This document shows positions 36,006-45,527 of a stretch of 64,000 bases of DNA, piece by piece. The DNA is taken from contig CALXZM010000001.1 of NCBI GenBank assembly GCA_944393245.1, positions 124,001 to 188,000 on the forward strand, given 5' to 3'. Source of the DNA: an uncultured Alphaproteobacteria bacterium. GTDB taxonomy: Bacteria > Pseudomonadota > Alphaproteobacteria > Rs-D84. Made by a program: the position numbers and the translations under genes. The number at the start of each line of letters is the position of its first letter. The first letter of the stretch is position 1. Below the pieces are notes generated by a model. That model ran no database searches. It saw only the letters and a list, made by a program, of their open reading frames with translations, and was not told the origin of the DNA.

Positions 36006-37994
36006 GTGAATAAAAAAATATTTGATCTTCAAAGTGATTATAAACCCATGGGTGACCAACCCCAGGCGATATCAGAATTAGTCGCAGGTATTCGTGATGG
36101 ACGACGCAGCCAGGTATTGTTGGGGGTGACAGGTTCAGGTAAAACATTTACCATGGCGAATGTTATCGCAGAATTGGGGCGTCCGGCAATGATTATGGCA
36201 CCAAATAAAATTTTGGCTGCACAATTGTATACGGAAATGAAATCTTTCTTTCCAAACAATCATGTTGAATATTTTGTTTCTTATTATGATTATTATCAGC
36301 CAGAGGCATATATGCCAACAACTGATACGTATATAGACAAAGATGCGTCTATAAATGAACAATTGGATCGCATGCGTCACAGTGCCACGCGCGCAATGCT
36401 GGAAGAACGCGATGTTGTTGTCGTTTCGTCTGTGTCGTCTATTTATGGTATGGGGTCACCAGAACAATATTCCGGGATGAAGGTGGTTTTACATCTGGGG
36501 GACCATGTTGGTATAAACGATGTAATTCATTCTTTGGTTGATATTCAGTACAAGCGTAATGATACCGCGTTTGAACGTGGAAATTTCCGTGTGCGTGGTG
36601 ATACACTGGATTTATTCCCGTCGCATTCCCAGGACAGGGGATGGAAAATATCTTTCTGGGGTGATGAAATAGAAGAAATATGGGAATTTGATACGTTGAC
36701 TGGGGCCAAGTTACATAAACTGGATCGAATTGCGATATATCCGAATACGCACTATGCGACGCCCATGCCATCAATATTACAGGCGATTGGTCAAATTCGT
36801 GCTGATTTAGATGAACGGTTGAAATTTTTTCACGACAATATGAAATATCTGGAAGAACAGCGTTTGCGTGAACGGGTGAATTTTGATATTGAAATGATGG
36901 AATCAACCGGCACATGTCGTGGTATTGAAAATTATTCGCGGTATTTATCTGGGCGTGCGCCAGGGCAACCACCACCGACGTTATTTGAATATTTACCAAA
37001 AGATGCCGTTTTATTTATTGATGAAAGTCATGTAACGGTGCCACAAATTTCGGCAATGTCACGTGGGGACAGGGCGCGCAAGGAAACTTTGTCACAATAT
37101 GGGTTTCGTTTGCCGGCGTGTATTGATAATCGGCCGTTGACATTCGAAGAATGGGATGCGTTGCGTCCGCAAACTATATTTGTTTCGGCAACACCCGCGG
37201 AATGGGAATTAAATCAATCGGGCGGAATTGTTTCAGAACAGGTTATCAGACCAACTGGTTTGTTGGATCCAGTGTGTGAAGTACGCCCAACGACGCATCA
37301 GGTTGATGATTTGTTGGACGAAGTTAAACAGGTTCATGGGCGTGTTTTGGTTACCACTTTGACTAAAAAAATGGCTGAACAATTAACCGACTATTTTGTT
37401 GAAAACGGGGTGCGGGCAAAATATTTGCACAGTGATATTGAAACGCTGGAACGTATTGAATTGTTACGTGATTTACGTTTGGGTAAATTTGACGTATTGG
37501 TCGGAATTAATTTATTACGCGAAGGATTGGATGTTCCTGAATGCGAATTGGTTGCGATTATGGACGCTGATAAAGAGGGATTTTTGCGTTCGACGCGGTC
37601 GTTGATTCAGACAATTGGACGTGCGGCCCGTAATGCAAATGGCCGGGTGATATTGTATGCAGATACTGTGACAGATTCAATGCGTGCGGCGTTGGATGAA
37701 ACGGCGCGCCGTCGTGAAAAGCAGATGGCGTACAATCGCGAACATAATATTACGCCAAAAACTGTTACCAAGGCCGTCTTTGCCGAGGTCGGTGATAAAA
37801 ACGAAAAGACGGATAAAAAGCGCAGATTTGTTTATACGTCTGATGGTGTTATGGATGCGGAAACATTGCGCAAGGAAATTAAAAAATTAAACAAGCAAAT
37901 GCGTGAAGCAGCCGAAAACCTAGAATTTGAACATGCGGCTGAATTACGTGACGCAATTCATAAAATGGAAGATGATTTGTTATTGTTGGAGTAA
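36006..37994 (+). CDS. uvrB: Excinuclease ABC subunit B
   Basis: 662 residues. Damage-recognition helicase of nucleotide excision repair. Walker [13 protein letters not shown] (about 37-48), the beta-hairpin [16 protein letters not shown] (about 91-106), helicase motif FIDESH (about 335), QTIGRAARN (about 537-545) and a C-terminal UVR domain ([12 protein letters not shown] and [13 protein letters not shown]) that binds UvrC. The start codon is GTG (36006). It is the first gene of a tight cluster with the next two genes. Confidence 0.96.
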   Translation: MNKKIFDLQSDYKPMGDQPQAISELVAGIRDGRRSQVLLGVTGSGKTFTMANVIAELGRPAMIMAPNKILAAQLYTEMKSFFPNNHVEYFVSYYDYYQPEAYMPTTDTYIDKDASINEQLDRMRHSATRAMLEERDVVVVSSVSSIYGMGSPEQYSGMKVVLHLGDHVGINDVIHSLVDIQYKRNDTAFERGNFRVRGDTLDLFPSHSQDRGWKISFWGDEIEEIWEFDTLTGAKLHKLDRIAIYPNTHYATPMPSILQAIGQIRADLDERLKFFHDNMKYLEEQRLRERVNFDIEMMESTGTCRGIENYSRYLSGRAPGQPPPTLFEYLPKDAVLFIDESHVTVPQISAMSRGDRARKETLSQYGFRLPACIDNRPLTFEEWDALRPQTIFVSATPAEWELNQSGGIVSEQVIRPTGLLDPVCEVRPTTHQVDDLLDEVKQVHGRVLVTTLTKKMAEQLTDYFVENGVRAKYLHSDIETLERIELLRDLRLGKFDVLVGINLLREGLDVPECELVAIMDADKEGFLRSTRSLIQTIGRAARNANGRVILYADTVTDSMRAALDETARRREKQMAYNREHNITPKTVTKAVFAEVGDKNEKTDKKRRFVYTSDGVMDAETLRKEIKKLNKQMREAAENLEFEHAAELRDAIHKMEDDLLLLE

Positions 37995-37997
37995 GAC

Positions 37998-38243
37998 ATG
38001 AATATAAATCGTGATGAAATTTTAAGTGTAAATGGATTATATATATCGCAATTATATAAAAATTGGTATGCCGCGGAATGTTTGGTTTTGCGTGGCGGAC
38101 ATGTTTTCAGAATTCGATATCCGTATAAACAACCTGGTTGCGCAATGGAGATGGTTTCTTTCTTAAAAGGAAAAAGGCCTGATTTTCCAAAACCAGATTA
38201 TCAAATTCAGATACATATTATGAATAATGGACGTAACAGATGA
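37998..38243 (+). CDS. Hypothetical small protein between uvrB and tsaE
   Basis: 81 residues, unrecognised. It starts three bases after the uvrB stop and overlaps tsaE by four bases (ATGA). NGLYISQLYKNWYAAECL and an aromatic-rich middle are notable; no export signal. Tight packing supports a real gene. Confidence 0.5.
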   Translation: MNINRDEILSVNGLYISQLYKNWYAAECLVLRGGHVFRIRYPYKQPGCAMEMVSFLKGKRPDFPKPDYQIQIHIMNNGRNR

Positions 38244-38638
38244 AAAAGTATGAATTAAAAAATATTGACGAAACGCGTGCGTGGGCACGTGAATTTGCAA
38301 AAACGCTGTGTGCGCCAGTTTGTGTTGCGTTGCATGGTGATTTGGGAATGGGAAAATCTGAAATTGCGCGCACAATAATTCAGACTTTGCGTGGGGCTGA
38401 TACCGTTGTCCCCAGTCCAACATTTACCATTGTTCAGAATTATGACGGGATTTCTCATTTTGATTTATACAGAATAGAAGATAAATCAGAACTGACGGAA
38501 ATAGGATTACCATATTCTGTGCAAAATGATATAACACTGATTGAATGGCCTGATATTGCCGCGGATATATTGCCCGATAATACAATACATATTTATATAT
38601 CTGGTGATGGTGATGGCCGGGTAATAGAGGTTATGTAA
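38240..38638 (+). CDS. tsaE: tRNA threonylcarbamoyladenosine biosynthesis ATPase TsaE
   Basis: 132 residues, normal length. TsaE is the ATPase that supports TsaBD in making t6A37 of ANN-decoding tRNAs. Walker A LHGDLGMGKSEIAR (about 33-46), the conserved SPTFTIVQNY (about 61-70) and HFDLYRI (about 74-80), and IEWPD (about 103) are all present. Overlap with the preceding gene suggests coupling. Confidence 0.93.
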   Translation: MKKYELKNIDETRAWAREFAKTLCAPVCVALHGDLGMGKSEIARTIIQTLRGADTVVPSPTFTIVQNYDGISHFDLYRIEDKSELTEIGLPYSVQNDITLIEWPDIAADILPDNTIHIYISGDGDGRVIEVM

Positions 38639-38657
38639 AAATAAGATAATGTGCCTG

Positions 38658-38690
38658 TTGCAATTTTGTGTAAATTAGTTAAAATATAAT
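38658..38690 (+). promoter_or_regulatory. Promoter of the orphan ncRNA
   Basis: TTGCAA at 38658, 16-bp spacer, TAAAAT at 38680; TATAAT at 38685-38690 overlaps and is an alternative -10. The same TTGCAA -35 is seen at the leader RNAs of 58.1 and 62.7 kb. Confidence 0.4.
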
Positions 38691-38691
38691 T

Positions 38692-38831
38692 TGTGATTGC
38701 AGTTGTGATCACAAATGCAGACTTTGCATCGCAAGGGCTTTAAAAGGCCCCGAATCCACATCCCTATGGACTGATTCGTCAATCCATTACGCATAGTTTG
38801 CACCCCCATGGAAACATGGGGATTTTTTTTA
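38692..38831 (+). ncRNA. Orphan structured small RNA with terminator
   Basis: About 135 nt after a promoter-like sequence, ending in CCCCATG/CATGGGG (38804-38821) and eight T's. Inside: TGCAGACT (from about 38717) can close with AGTTTGCA (about 38795-38802); TTGC/GCAA, GGGC/GCCC and ATGGA-C-TGA/TCA-A-TCCAT with a TTCG tetraloop form nested hairpins. No plus-strand gene follows (the next gene converges), so this is a free RNA, not a leader. It does not match 6S, SRP, tmRNA or RNase P RNA as I know them. Confidence 0.55.
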
Positions 38832-40604
38832 TGATTTTTGTTTTAACAGGCTTTGTACGGCCAATGGAAAATCACTGCTGTGGGCCAGGTATGAACCGCT
38901 GACCAGTAAATCTGCCCCGGCTGCCCAACATTTTTGCGCGGTTTCTGCATTTATTCCGCCGTCAACAGATATTAAATATTTTAACCCATATTTTTTACGC
39001 GTTGCCGCCAATATTGATATTTTATGCAGGCATTCTGTATCAAATGGTTGGCCCGCCGCGCCAGGGGAAACCGCCATAATCATAACTTCATCTATTTCAC
39101 GTAAAATCGGTTTTAGAATTTCAACAGATGAATCAGGGTTTAATGCAACGCCTGCACGACGCCCGGCACCACGTATTATTCGCAGTGCGGCACGTACACC
39201 AGATGTGTTTGTTGAAACTATAATTGTGTTCGCGCCGGCACGAATTGCGTCCGCAGCCCAGACGTCCGGGCTTTCCGTCATCAGGTGTACATGCAAATGC
39301 GCCGTTGTGTGACCACGTATATATTTTAATTCAGGAATTCCGCCACGTATATTTTCAACATACAGGCCATCCATTATATCAACATGAATCATTGATATGC
39401 CACCAGACCGGAACATTGAATACGTAGATGCACTTTTCATGTCAAAGCACAGTGTGCTGGGCAGAATTGGAATGAACTGATTTTGTTGCTTTTTATGTGG
39501 TCTGAATGAAATGGTTAATTTATCATAAATGTTTTTTATGCGTTCACGTCGCGCATCCCATGCACGGCGGTGGGAATCTTCGGCGTGCCAGATGTATGCG
39601 GATAATGCCTGGACTGATGCGGTGCGGGTGTTGTTTGTCACGGGAATCCCGAAAACGTTTTCCATAAAATCTGAAATTCCGTTCATTTCTGAACCACCGC
39701 CGGAAATCAGTATTCTGTTTGGCATTTTGTGTTTAAATGGTGCGGAACATGCGTCCTTGATTTTTGCAAATAAATCAATCATGTTTGGCAATATTATTCC
39801 ATTTACATCCGAACGTGAAAAATCGTATGCTGTGTCCGCAGGGGTAAATCTGTCCATGTCGTTGGGCATTAAACTGGCCACATTACGCTTTATGCGTTCT
39901 GCATCGTCAAAATTTATGTTTAATTTTTCAGATATGTCGCGGGTTATGTCCGTGCCACCAAATGGAATTTTTTGAAAAAATATTGGGCCGTTGTCCAACC
40001 ATATTGAAACAGTTGTAAATTGGGCACCAAAATCAATGTACATGTCCGCACTTTTTTTGTCATGTGATGTGGCGTTTTGCAAAAAATGTGGGTCATAGAA
40101 AGAGTATGGTTGAATATACGCAGCATGCAATGTGGATATTATTTCGTCCATTGCATCACCTGAATAAAATATTGCACCAAAAATTGCCGTCAGACCAAAA
40201 TCTGTATATCCAATTGGTGAATACAGTTTCGGAATGTTTGGTGTTTCATAACGCAATGGGATTATATGCATTGGATAATATCCGTCTGGTGGCGTTATTT
40301 GTGAAATCATTGCGCCTATGTCCGATTGCGTTATTTTATGTTCGCTGCGCCAGTTTTTTGTTTTTGGGCTGATTTTAAATGATGCGGGACCAAAATTGCC
40401 GGTTACGTATGCGTTGTCAAAATGGTCGCCCAGTTGACGTTCTAGTTCATTTATTACCTGTTTCAGGGCGTATACAGTATCAAAACTGTCCATTGAATAC
40501 ATTGCGGATTTTACCAAACGCGCATTGCGAACACGGTGGGCTATGCCGCGTACACCGCTGGTACCAATGTCCAAGCATAAAAAAGATGAATCAGATAAGT
40601 TCAT
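38829..40604 (-). CDS. ftsA-rpe: FtsA-ribulose-phosphate 3-epimerase fusion protein
   Basis: 591 residues in one uninterrupted frame. Residues 1 to about 350 are an actin-fold FtsA: phosphate-1 DIGTSG (12-17), IDFGAQFTTVSIW (about 189), PFGGTDITRDI and adenosine motif ISGGGSEMNG (about 297). A basic amphipathic linker (about 348-372) resembles the FtsA membrane-targeting helix. Residues about 374-591 are a complete Rpe TIM barrel with the metal and catalytic residues: IHVDIMDG (about 404-411), HVHLM (437-441), SPGAAGQPF and VDGGI (about 547). FtsA tethers FtsZ to the membrane; Rpe interconverts ribulose- and xylulose-5-phosphate. It directly follows ftsQ. Confidence 0.9.
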   Translation of the reverse strand: MNLSDSSFLCLDIGTSGVRGIAHRVRNARLVKSAMYSMDSFDTVYALKQVINELERQLGDHFDNAYVTGNFGPASFKISPKTKNWRSEHKITQSDIGAMISQITPPDGYYPMHIIPLRYETPNIPKLYSPIGYTDFGLTAIFGAIFYSGDAMDEIISTLHAAYIQPYSFYDPHFLQNATSHDKKSADMYIDFGAQFTTVSIWLDNGPIFFQKIPFGGTDITRDISEKLNINFDDAERIKRNVASLMPNDMDRFTPADTAYDFSRSDVNGIILPNMIDLFAKIKDACSAPFKHKMPNRILISGGGSEMNGISDFMENVFGIPVTNNTRTASVQALSAYIWHAEDSHRRAWDARRERIKNIYDKLTISFRPHKKQQNQFIPILPSTLCFDMKSASTYSMFRSGGISMIHVDIMDGLYVENIRGGIPELKYIRGHTTAHLHVHLMTESPDVWAADAIRAGANTIIVSTNTSGVRAALRIIRGAGRRAGVALNPDSSVEILKPILREIDEVMIMAVSPGAAGQPFDTECLHKISILAATRKKYGLKYLISVDGGINAETAQKCWAAGADLLVSGSYLAHSSDFPLAVQSLLKQKS

Positions 40605-40606
40605 TT

Positions 40607-41287
40607 TTATTTTACCAATATACGCGCACTGTCACGCATATCTATGATATCCAGGTCTTTGGATAAAATGTTATGATTTTTATCCAAAACCATCAGGCTG
40701 GCAATTGCTGCATCTGGATTTTGTTCGGGTAACATTATGGTTATGCCGTCAATCGTATGCAGATTCCAACGTCTGTTTTCTATGAATTCCAGATAATCTA
40801 TGTCCGATACCATGTTTTGCGCGGTGGTTGTTATTCCAGATATATCATTCGGAACAGGGCCACGAAATACAACTGTGTTCGGGGTGCGGGTATCAGATGG
40901 TTTGTTTACTATTGTTCCATCGGCCGATAATGGAAAATACTGGTTCCCGTCAGTCCATTGGGCAACAGCCTGATGTAATTGAACATGAATTGCCAGATTC
41001 CCATTGGCCAGGCGTCGTGTCGCGGCGTTTTTTATGCCAGGGGTTGCCGCAATGCGGGCGTTTATCGCGTTTAATGTTTCACCAAATGCGCGTGTGCCGG
41101 GGGCAACCGCCGCCGCCGTGACAACGGGGGTTAAATCCTTGTTCGGGATGTCGGCCGTAATGGACATTGTTCGTACGTATGACAATGTGCCGTGGCCAGT
41201 ACATATCATCACGATGCGGGTCGCAAAGTAAATGGCCAACAATATTGCCACAATAAAATACAGCCAAAACCATATTGAACGTTTCAT
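40607..41287 (-). CDS. ftsQ: Cell division protein FtsQ
   Basis: 226 residues. One N-terminal membrane helix (about 6-24) and a periplasmic part. A POTRA-like start (about 40-65) is followed by GIKNAATRRLANGNLAIHVQLHQAVAQW (about 84-111), where other FtsQ proteins have the R-x-P-x-A-x-W segment, then FPLSADGTIV. FtsQ recruits FtsBL to the divisome. The stop lies two bases before the ftsA-rpe start, preserving the ancestral ftsQ-ftsA order, although mur genes and ftsZ are not adjacent. Confidence 0.8.
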   Translation of the reverse strand: MKRSIWFWLYFIVAILLAIYFATRIVMICTGHGTLSYVRTMSITADIPNKDLTPVVTAAAVAPGTRAFGETLNAINARIAATPGIKNAATRRLANGNLAIHVQLHQAVAQWTDGNQYFPLSADGTIVNKPSDTRTPNTVVFRGPVPNDISGITTTAQNMVSDIDYLEFIENRRWNLHTIDGITIMLPEQNPDAAIASLMVLDKNHNILSKDLDIIDMRDSARILVK

Positions 41288-41337
41288 GCGTTAAATTATA
41301 TCACAAATTGCAAATAATGAAAAGTGCGGTAAATATT

Positions 41338-41718
41338 TTAATTTGCACGCAACAAATATCCACGTCTGAACATACATTTACGATATGAACCAACTGATTT
41401 TGATGTGGTGTTGCGTGGTACAGACAATAATGCGCGTTGACCCACGTCACGATATTCGTTTGATTGGAATGTAACCCATAAACCGTCCCAATCCGGCATA
41501 ATGCCACTTTGGTTTGGTGCCAACAGTTTTGAAATGCGCGAACGTGGCATGTATGATGGTTTTGTTATGCCCAGGCATGCCTTGTGATCACGGACAAATT
41601 GTTCCATTGTGACAGATTCATTTTCCCAATTTAAAATCGTTGCGTCATCTATGCTGCCACGATTGGCAGATGCGCATGCTGATAAAACAAGGGCAAAAAC
41701 AATGTATTTAATTCTCAT
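41338..41718 (-). CDS. Small lipoprotein, unknown function
   Basis: 126 residues from MRIKYIVF (ATG at 41718). Lipobox LSAC gives a lipidated Cys at about residue 15. The mature part has NWENESVTMEQFVRDHKACLG, then a basic C-terminal stretch with KCMFRRGYLLR. Two further cysteines could form a disulfide. It lies just upstream of ftsQ on the same strand and may be transcribed with it. Confidence 0.55.
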   Translation of the reverse strand: MRIKYIVFALVLSACASANRGSIDDATILNWENESVTMEQFVRDHKACLGITKPSYMPRSRISKLLAPNQSGIMPDWDGLWVTFQSNEYRDVGQRALLSVPRNTTSKSVGSYRKCMFRRGYLLRAN

Positions 41719-41795
41719 ATTTTGCATTATAATTTAATTGCGTTGGGGGGGCAATAGTTTTTATAATACAATAAAAGGGAATATAGGAAACGCAC

Positions 41796-42122
41796 ATGGC
41801 AATAACAGTTCAAAACTTTATAAAACTGGCAAATTTATATAATCAGATGATTATGGTGATGTCTGCCATTTGTGTGCAAAAGGGCGGTATCGCCATGGAA
41901 AATTATGTGGGGCGGTTTTTTCTGGCGGATGTGTTGGAATATGTTTATGAATATGGGCGGCGGTTGATGGAAAAAAATAAAAGTGCTGTGCCCGCTGATG
42001 TTGCCGCAGTTATAAAAAGATTTGGGGAACAATATGAACGGGTCAAGGATTTAACCACACCAACGCAAAAGCCATTGTATGAAATGACACTGGAAGAATT
42101 TGAACGCGTTATGAATATTTAA
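41796..42122 (+). CDS. Hypothetical helical protein
   Basis: 108 residues, all-helical, cytoplasmic, unrecognised. ENYVGRFFLADVLEYVYEYGRRL (about 36-58) is a likely amphipathic helix. It precedes the pilN-like secretin gene by 27 bp and may be its operon partner. Confidence 0.5.
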   Translation: MAITVQNFIKLANLYNQMIMVMSAICVQKGGIAMENYVGRFFLADVLEYVYEYGRRLMEKNKSAVPADVAAVIKRFGEQYERVKDLTTPTQKPLYEMTLEEFERVMNI

Positions 42123-42149
42123 CGTACTGGCCAAGGATAAGGGGAAAAT

Positions 42150-43496
42150 ATGAATAAATACAGACAATTGTGCGGATTTTTAGTTTTGGTCGTTGTTGCC
42201 GGTATGGTTGCAGGGTGCGCACAACGAAAACAGGAAGATGTGCCGCAATTTGATACTGTGAACGTTGTGGAAAATTTTGTTATTGATGAAAATTCTGTTC
42301 CGATATTTCCGAAAAAGGCGGCGTTAACAACTGATACCGCACAGCGTTTTTCAATTGAATTGCCAAAACGATGCACTGTTAATTGGGATAATCAAACCGT
42401 TGTTTCCGTCGTCCCAGAAGAACCAATTGAAATGGTGCGGTTGGGGGTGGGGGACCCATTGCCTGATTTACAGGTTACTGATTATGAATTCAGCAGATTA
42501 ACTGTAAAAGAAACGTTGGATAAATTACTAGAAGGGGTTGATATTTCTGTCATAGAAGATGGTGAATTAAATCAAACTGTGTCTGGGACCATTTCAGCCG
42601 GTAATTTGGCGGACAGTGTTGAATTAATTTCAAAAATGGGCCAGGCATATTATTCGTATGATGCGGTGAATGCTGAAATTCATTTGGATAATCGTGCCAA
42701 ATGGATGATTAAAATGCCTAAAAATGAAAGCATTATAATGGCGTTGTTGGACGCAATGCATGGCGCAGATGTGCGTAATTTATTGGTTAACTGGCAGGAT
42801 AAAACCCTGGTATTCGAAGGGAATTATCAAACTGAACGCGAAGTTGCAAAAATGATTGCTGATATTGCGTCTAAAAAATACATGATTGCGTGGGATATAG
42901 ATGTTTATCGTGTGTATCCGCGTACTGATAATCCCATAATATGGATGAATTTATTGCCAGCGTTTGGGGACAATAATATAAAAATGTCTATACCGGGGGT
43001 TGTTGGACGTGCGTTGGTGGTTAGTCCCGAGATAAATACCAAGACTTTACAGGAATTTTTATCCCAACAATCAAATGTTGTTTTAATTTCACAGGGTACT
43101 TTTGTTATTCCAAATGGTTGGCAATCGCGCTTTGACATTGGACAGTGCAGCAAAGAAGACAGATTGGAAACTGATTTAGTTATAGGGGCAACGGGTACAT
43201 ATGGTGATTATGGTGGAAAAAATAAAATTGATGCAAAAATAGTTCTGCGTACCAGCAATGGCGAATTGTCGTCGTTTAATATTCCGTCAGATGTTGGGGA
43301 TAATTATGTAATTATTGGTATTCCAACGCATTCTTTTGTTACAACGCCGGAAACGCTGATAAGTCCGTTTGCAGAACTGGTTGTGTTTATGTCGCCACGG
43401 ATAATATCAATTGTTGAAGCGGACAAACTGCCGGCTGGGGCCGATATGCCGTTGGTTGGCGATGCGCTGCGGGACTTTTTGGGTGCGGATATATAG
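42150..43496 (+). CDS. pilN: Type IVb pilus secretin PilN-like lipoprotein
   Basis: 448 residues. Lipoprotein signal with lipobox VAGC (about residue 23). An N-terminal N0/N1-type region (RLTVKETLDKLLEGVDISV, about 113-131) is followed by a second repeat and a secretin-like C-terminus (VIPNGWQSRFDIG, then SFNIPSDVGDNYVIIGIPTH and a late VVFMSPRII). R64 PilN is an outer-membrane lipoprotein secretin of about 560 residues, so this one is shorter. It lies away from the pilOPQR operon and directly before lolC, 11 bp apart. Secretin homology is moderate. Confidence 0.68.
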   Translation: MNKYRQLCGFLVLVVVAGMVAGCAQRKQEDVPQFDTVNVVENFVIDENSVPIFPKKAALTTDTAQRFSIELPKRCTVNWDNQTVVSVVPEEPIEMVRLGVGDPLPDLQVTDYEFSRLTVKETLDKLLEGVDISVIEDGELNQTVSGTISAGNLADSVELISKMGQAYYSYDAVNAEIHLDNRAKWMIKMPKNESIIMALLDAMHGADVRNLLVNWQDKTLVFEGNYQTEREVAKMIADIASKKYMIAWDIDVYRVYPRTDNPIIWMNLLPAFGDNNIKMSIPGVVGRALVVSPEINTKTLQEFLSQQSNVVLISQGTFVIPNGWQSRFDIGQCSKEDRLETDLVIGATGTYGDYGGKNKIDAKIVLRTSNGELSSFNIPSDVGDNYVIIGIPTHSFVTTPETLISPFAELVVFMSPRIISIVEADKLPAGADMPLVGDALRDFLGADI

Positions 43497-43506
43497 GGGT
43501 TGATGA

Positions 43507-44760
43507 ATGTTTTCAAGATTAGAAAGAAAAATTGCATTCAGGTATTTAGCAGCCAAACGGCGGGGATTTGGTTCCGTTGTTTCATGGGTGTCTTTGATTG
43601 GTATAACGTTGGGTGTGGCGACGCTGATTGTTGTTATGTCTGTTATGGGGGGATTTCATGATACGCTGTTGTCGCGTATCGTTGGAATGAATGGGCATGT
43701 CGTTGTTTATCACCAGGATGGCGCAATAAAGGATTATGATTTCTTGATCGATAAAATGCGTCAGAACAAGATTGTGGCCGCCAATGCAAATGGAATTGTA
43801 CCAATTGCCGAAGGCCAGGTTATGGCCACTGCAAACGGAAATAATACCGGGGCGATGATACGTGGTATCAGAATGTCTGATTTGGCGGCCAAGGCCGCAA
43901 ATGGCACCAGGATTTATGGCAAACCATTGGATAAAATTCAGGATGGGGAATTGGTTGCTGGGGCGTCATTGACACGCGCGTTGTCGGTTGGCATGGGGGA
44001 CCAGATTTCGTTGGTTTCTGCGAATAATGCAACACCGACACCGTTTGGGTCTATGCCACGGATTATGTCGTATCCAGTTATGTCATCTTTCTTTATGGGA
44101 ATGTATGAATATGATTCAGGATATATTTTTATGCCATTGGAAACCGCACAAAAATATTTGAATATTCCAGATGCTGTGACGCACATAGATTTATTTCTGC
44201 GTGACCCAGAAGACACCGCCCAGGTGCGTGACGCGTTGGCCCGATTGTTGCCTGATGGGTTTGTTGTGCGCGATTGGCGCGATTTAAATCGGGGATTTGT
44301 CGGGGCGTTACAGGTTGAATCAAATGTTATGTTTTTAATATTAATGCTGATAATAATTGTTGCGGCGTTTAATATTGTGTCCAGTTTGGTTATGTTGGTC
44401 AAAGACAAGTCCAAGGATATTGCCGTGCTGCGTACGTTTGGCGTTTCACGCCGGTCAATGATGAAAATATTTATTCTGTCTGGGACCAGTTTGGGGGTAT
44501 TGGGTGCTTTGTTCGGTACGATACTGGGGGTGGTTATTGCGATTTATATCGAACCAATACGCCAGTTTGTTCAATGGGCAACAGGACGTGATTTGTTTCC
44601 GGCTGAATTATATTATTTGTCCGAATTGCCGTCAAAGTTAGTTGTGGGTGATGTTGTTGGAATTGCATTGATTGCGGTATTGTTGGCGTTTTTGGCGACA
44701 CTGTATCCCGCATGGAAAGCGGCCAGTACCGACCCAGTAGAGGTTCTGCGAAATGAATAA
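43507..44760 (+). CDS. lolC: Lipoprotein-releasing ABC transporter permease LolC/LolE
   Basis: 417 residues with the MacB/LolC layout: helix 1 (about 23-46), a large periplasmic domain, then three helices (about 275-300, 325-350, 378-400). IAFRYLAAKRRGFGSVVSWVSLIGI (about 9-33) and a C-terminal AxxPxxxLRxE-like end (ASTDPVEVLRNE) are typical. It extracts lipoproteins from the inner membrane for transfer to LolA. A single LolC/E gene implies a homodimer, as in other alphaproteobacteria (LolF-like). Confidence 0.93.
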   Translation: MFSRLERKIAFRYLAAKRRGFGSVVSWVSLIGITLGVATLIVVMSVMGGFHDTLLSRIVGMNGHVVVYHQDGAIKDYDFLIDKMRQNKIVAANANGIVPIAEGQVMATANGNNTGAMIRGIRMSDLAAKAANGTRIYGKPLDKIQDGELVAGASLTRALSVGMGDQISLVSANNATPTPFGSMPRIMSYPVMSSFFMGMYEYDSGYIFMPLETAQKYLNIPDAVTHIDLFLRDPEDTAQVRDALARLLPDGFVVRDWRDLNRGFVGALQVESNVMFLILMLIIIVAAFNIVSSLVMLVKDKSKDIAVLRTFGVSRRSMMKIFILSGTSLGVLGALFGTILGVVIAIYIEPIRQFVQWATGRDLFPAELYYLSELPSKLVVGDVVGIALIAVLLAFLATLYPAWKAASTDPVEVLRNE

Positions 44761-44772
44761 AGGGCGATAAAA

Positions 44773-45483
44773 ATGGCGAATATATTAAATTCTTTGTCCA
44801 AGGTTTCACGTGGCGATGTCGTCCTGTCGGTGCGCGATATAAAAAAAACGTTTATGGAGGGCGGACAACCACTGCATATTTTGCGCGGGGGTGGTTTCGA
44901 TTTGCGCAGGGGTGAAATTGTTGCGCTGGTTGGTCCATCGGGCAGTGGTAAATCAACACTGTTACAATGTGTCGGATTGTTGGACAGGCCAACGTCCGGC
45001 AGTATATTGCTGGCCGGGGTGCCTGTTCAGAAAATGGATGACGAAATGCGCACCATGATGCGGCGTCAAAAGATAGGCTTTGTTTATCAGCGTCATAATT
45101 TATTGGCTGATTTTACTGCGTTGGAAAATGTTGTTTTGCCAATGTTGGCAAATGGATTGGATGAACGCAGTGCAAATGCGCGTGCCATGAAATTGCTGCG
45201 TGCCGCCAGTGTCGCACATCGTGCGGGGCATTTGCCGGGGGAAATGTCAGGGGGGGAACAACAACGCGCAGCCGTTGCACGTGCGTTGGCAAATAATCCT
45301 GAAATTTTATTGGCAGATGAACCCACGGGCAGTTTGGATCCTGCGCATGCGGCATCTGTGTTTGATTTATTATTGGATTTGGTGCGAAAACAAAAAATGG
45401 CCATGTTGTTTGTAACGCATGATATGAATTTGGCCGCACGTGCCGACAGAACAATAACTATTACAAATGGTATAGTGGAATAA
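44773..45483 (+). CDS. lolD: Lipoprotein-releasing ABC transporter ATPase LolD
   Basis: 236 residues. Walker A VGPSGSGKSTLL (about 54-65), Q-loop FVYQRHNLL (about 98-106), signature MSGGEQQRAAVARAL (about 157-171), Walker B ILLADEPTGSLD (about 177-188) and H-loop VTHD. ATP hydrolysis drives LolC/E. Twelve bases after lolC, same operon; many lipoproteins in this window are its likely clients. Confidence 0.95.
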   Translation: MANILNSLSKVSRGDVVLSVRDIKKTFMEGGQPLHILRGGGFDLRRGEIVALVGPSGSGKSTLLQCVGLLDRPTSGSILLAGVPVQKMDDEMRTMMRRQKIGFVYQRHNLLADFTALENVVLPMLANGLDERSANARAMKLLRAASVAHRAGHLPGEMSGGEQQRAAVARALANNPEILLADEPTGSLDPAHAASVFDLLLDLVRKQKMAMLFVTHDMNLAARADRTITITNGIVE

Positions 45484-45527
45484 TTTTTAAAAAAATATTA
45501 TAATGCAAATAAATGTAGGGGGAATGA

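Noticed and set aside
38692-38831. 6S RNA identity for the orphan ncRNA
   Set aside because: Length is close, but the long single hairpin with a central open bubble typical of 6S is not seen; there are several separate hairpins.
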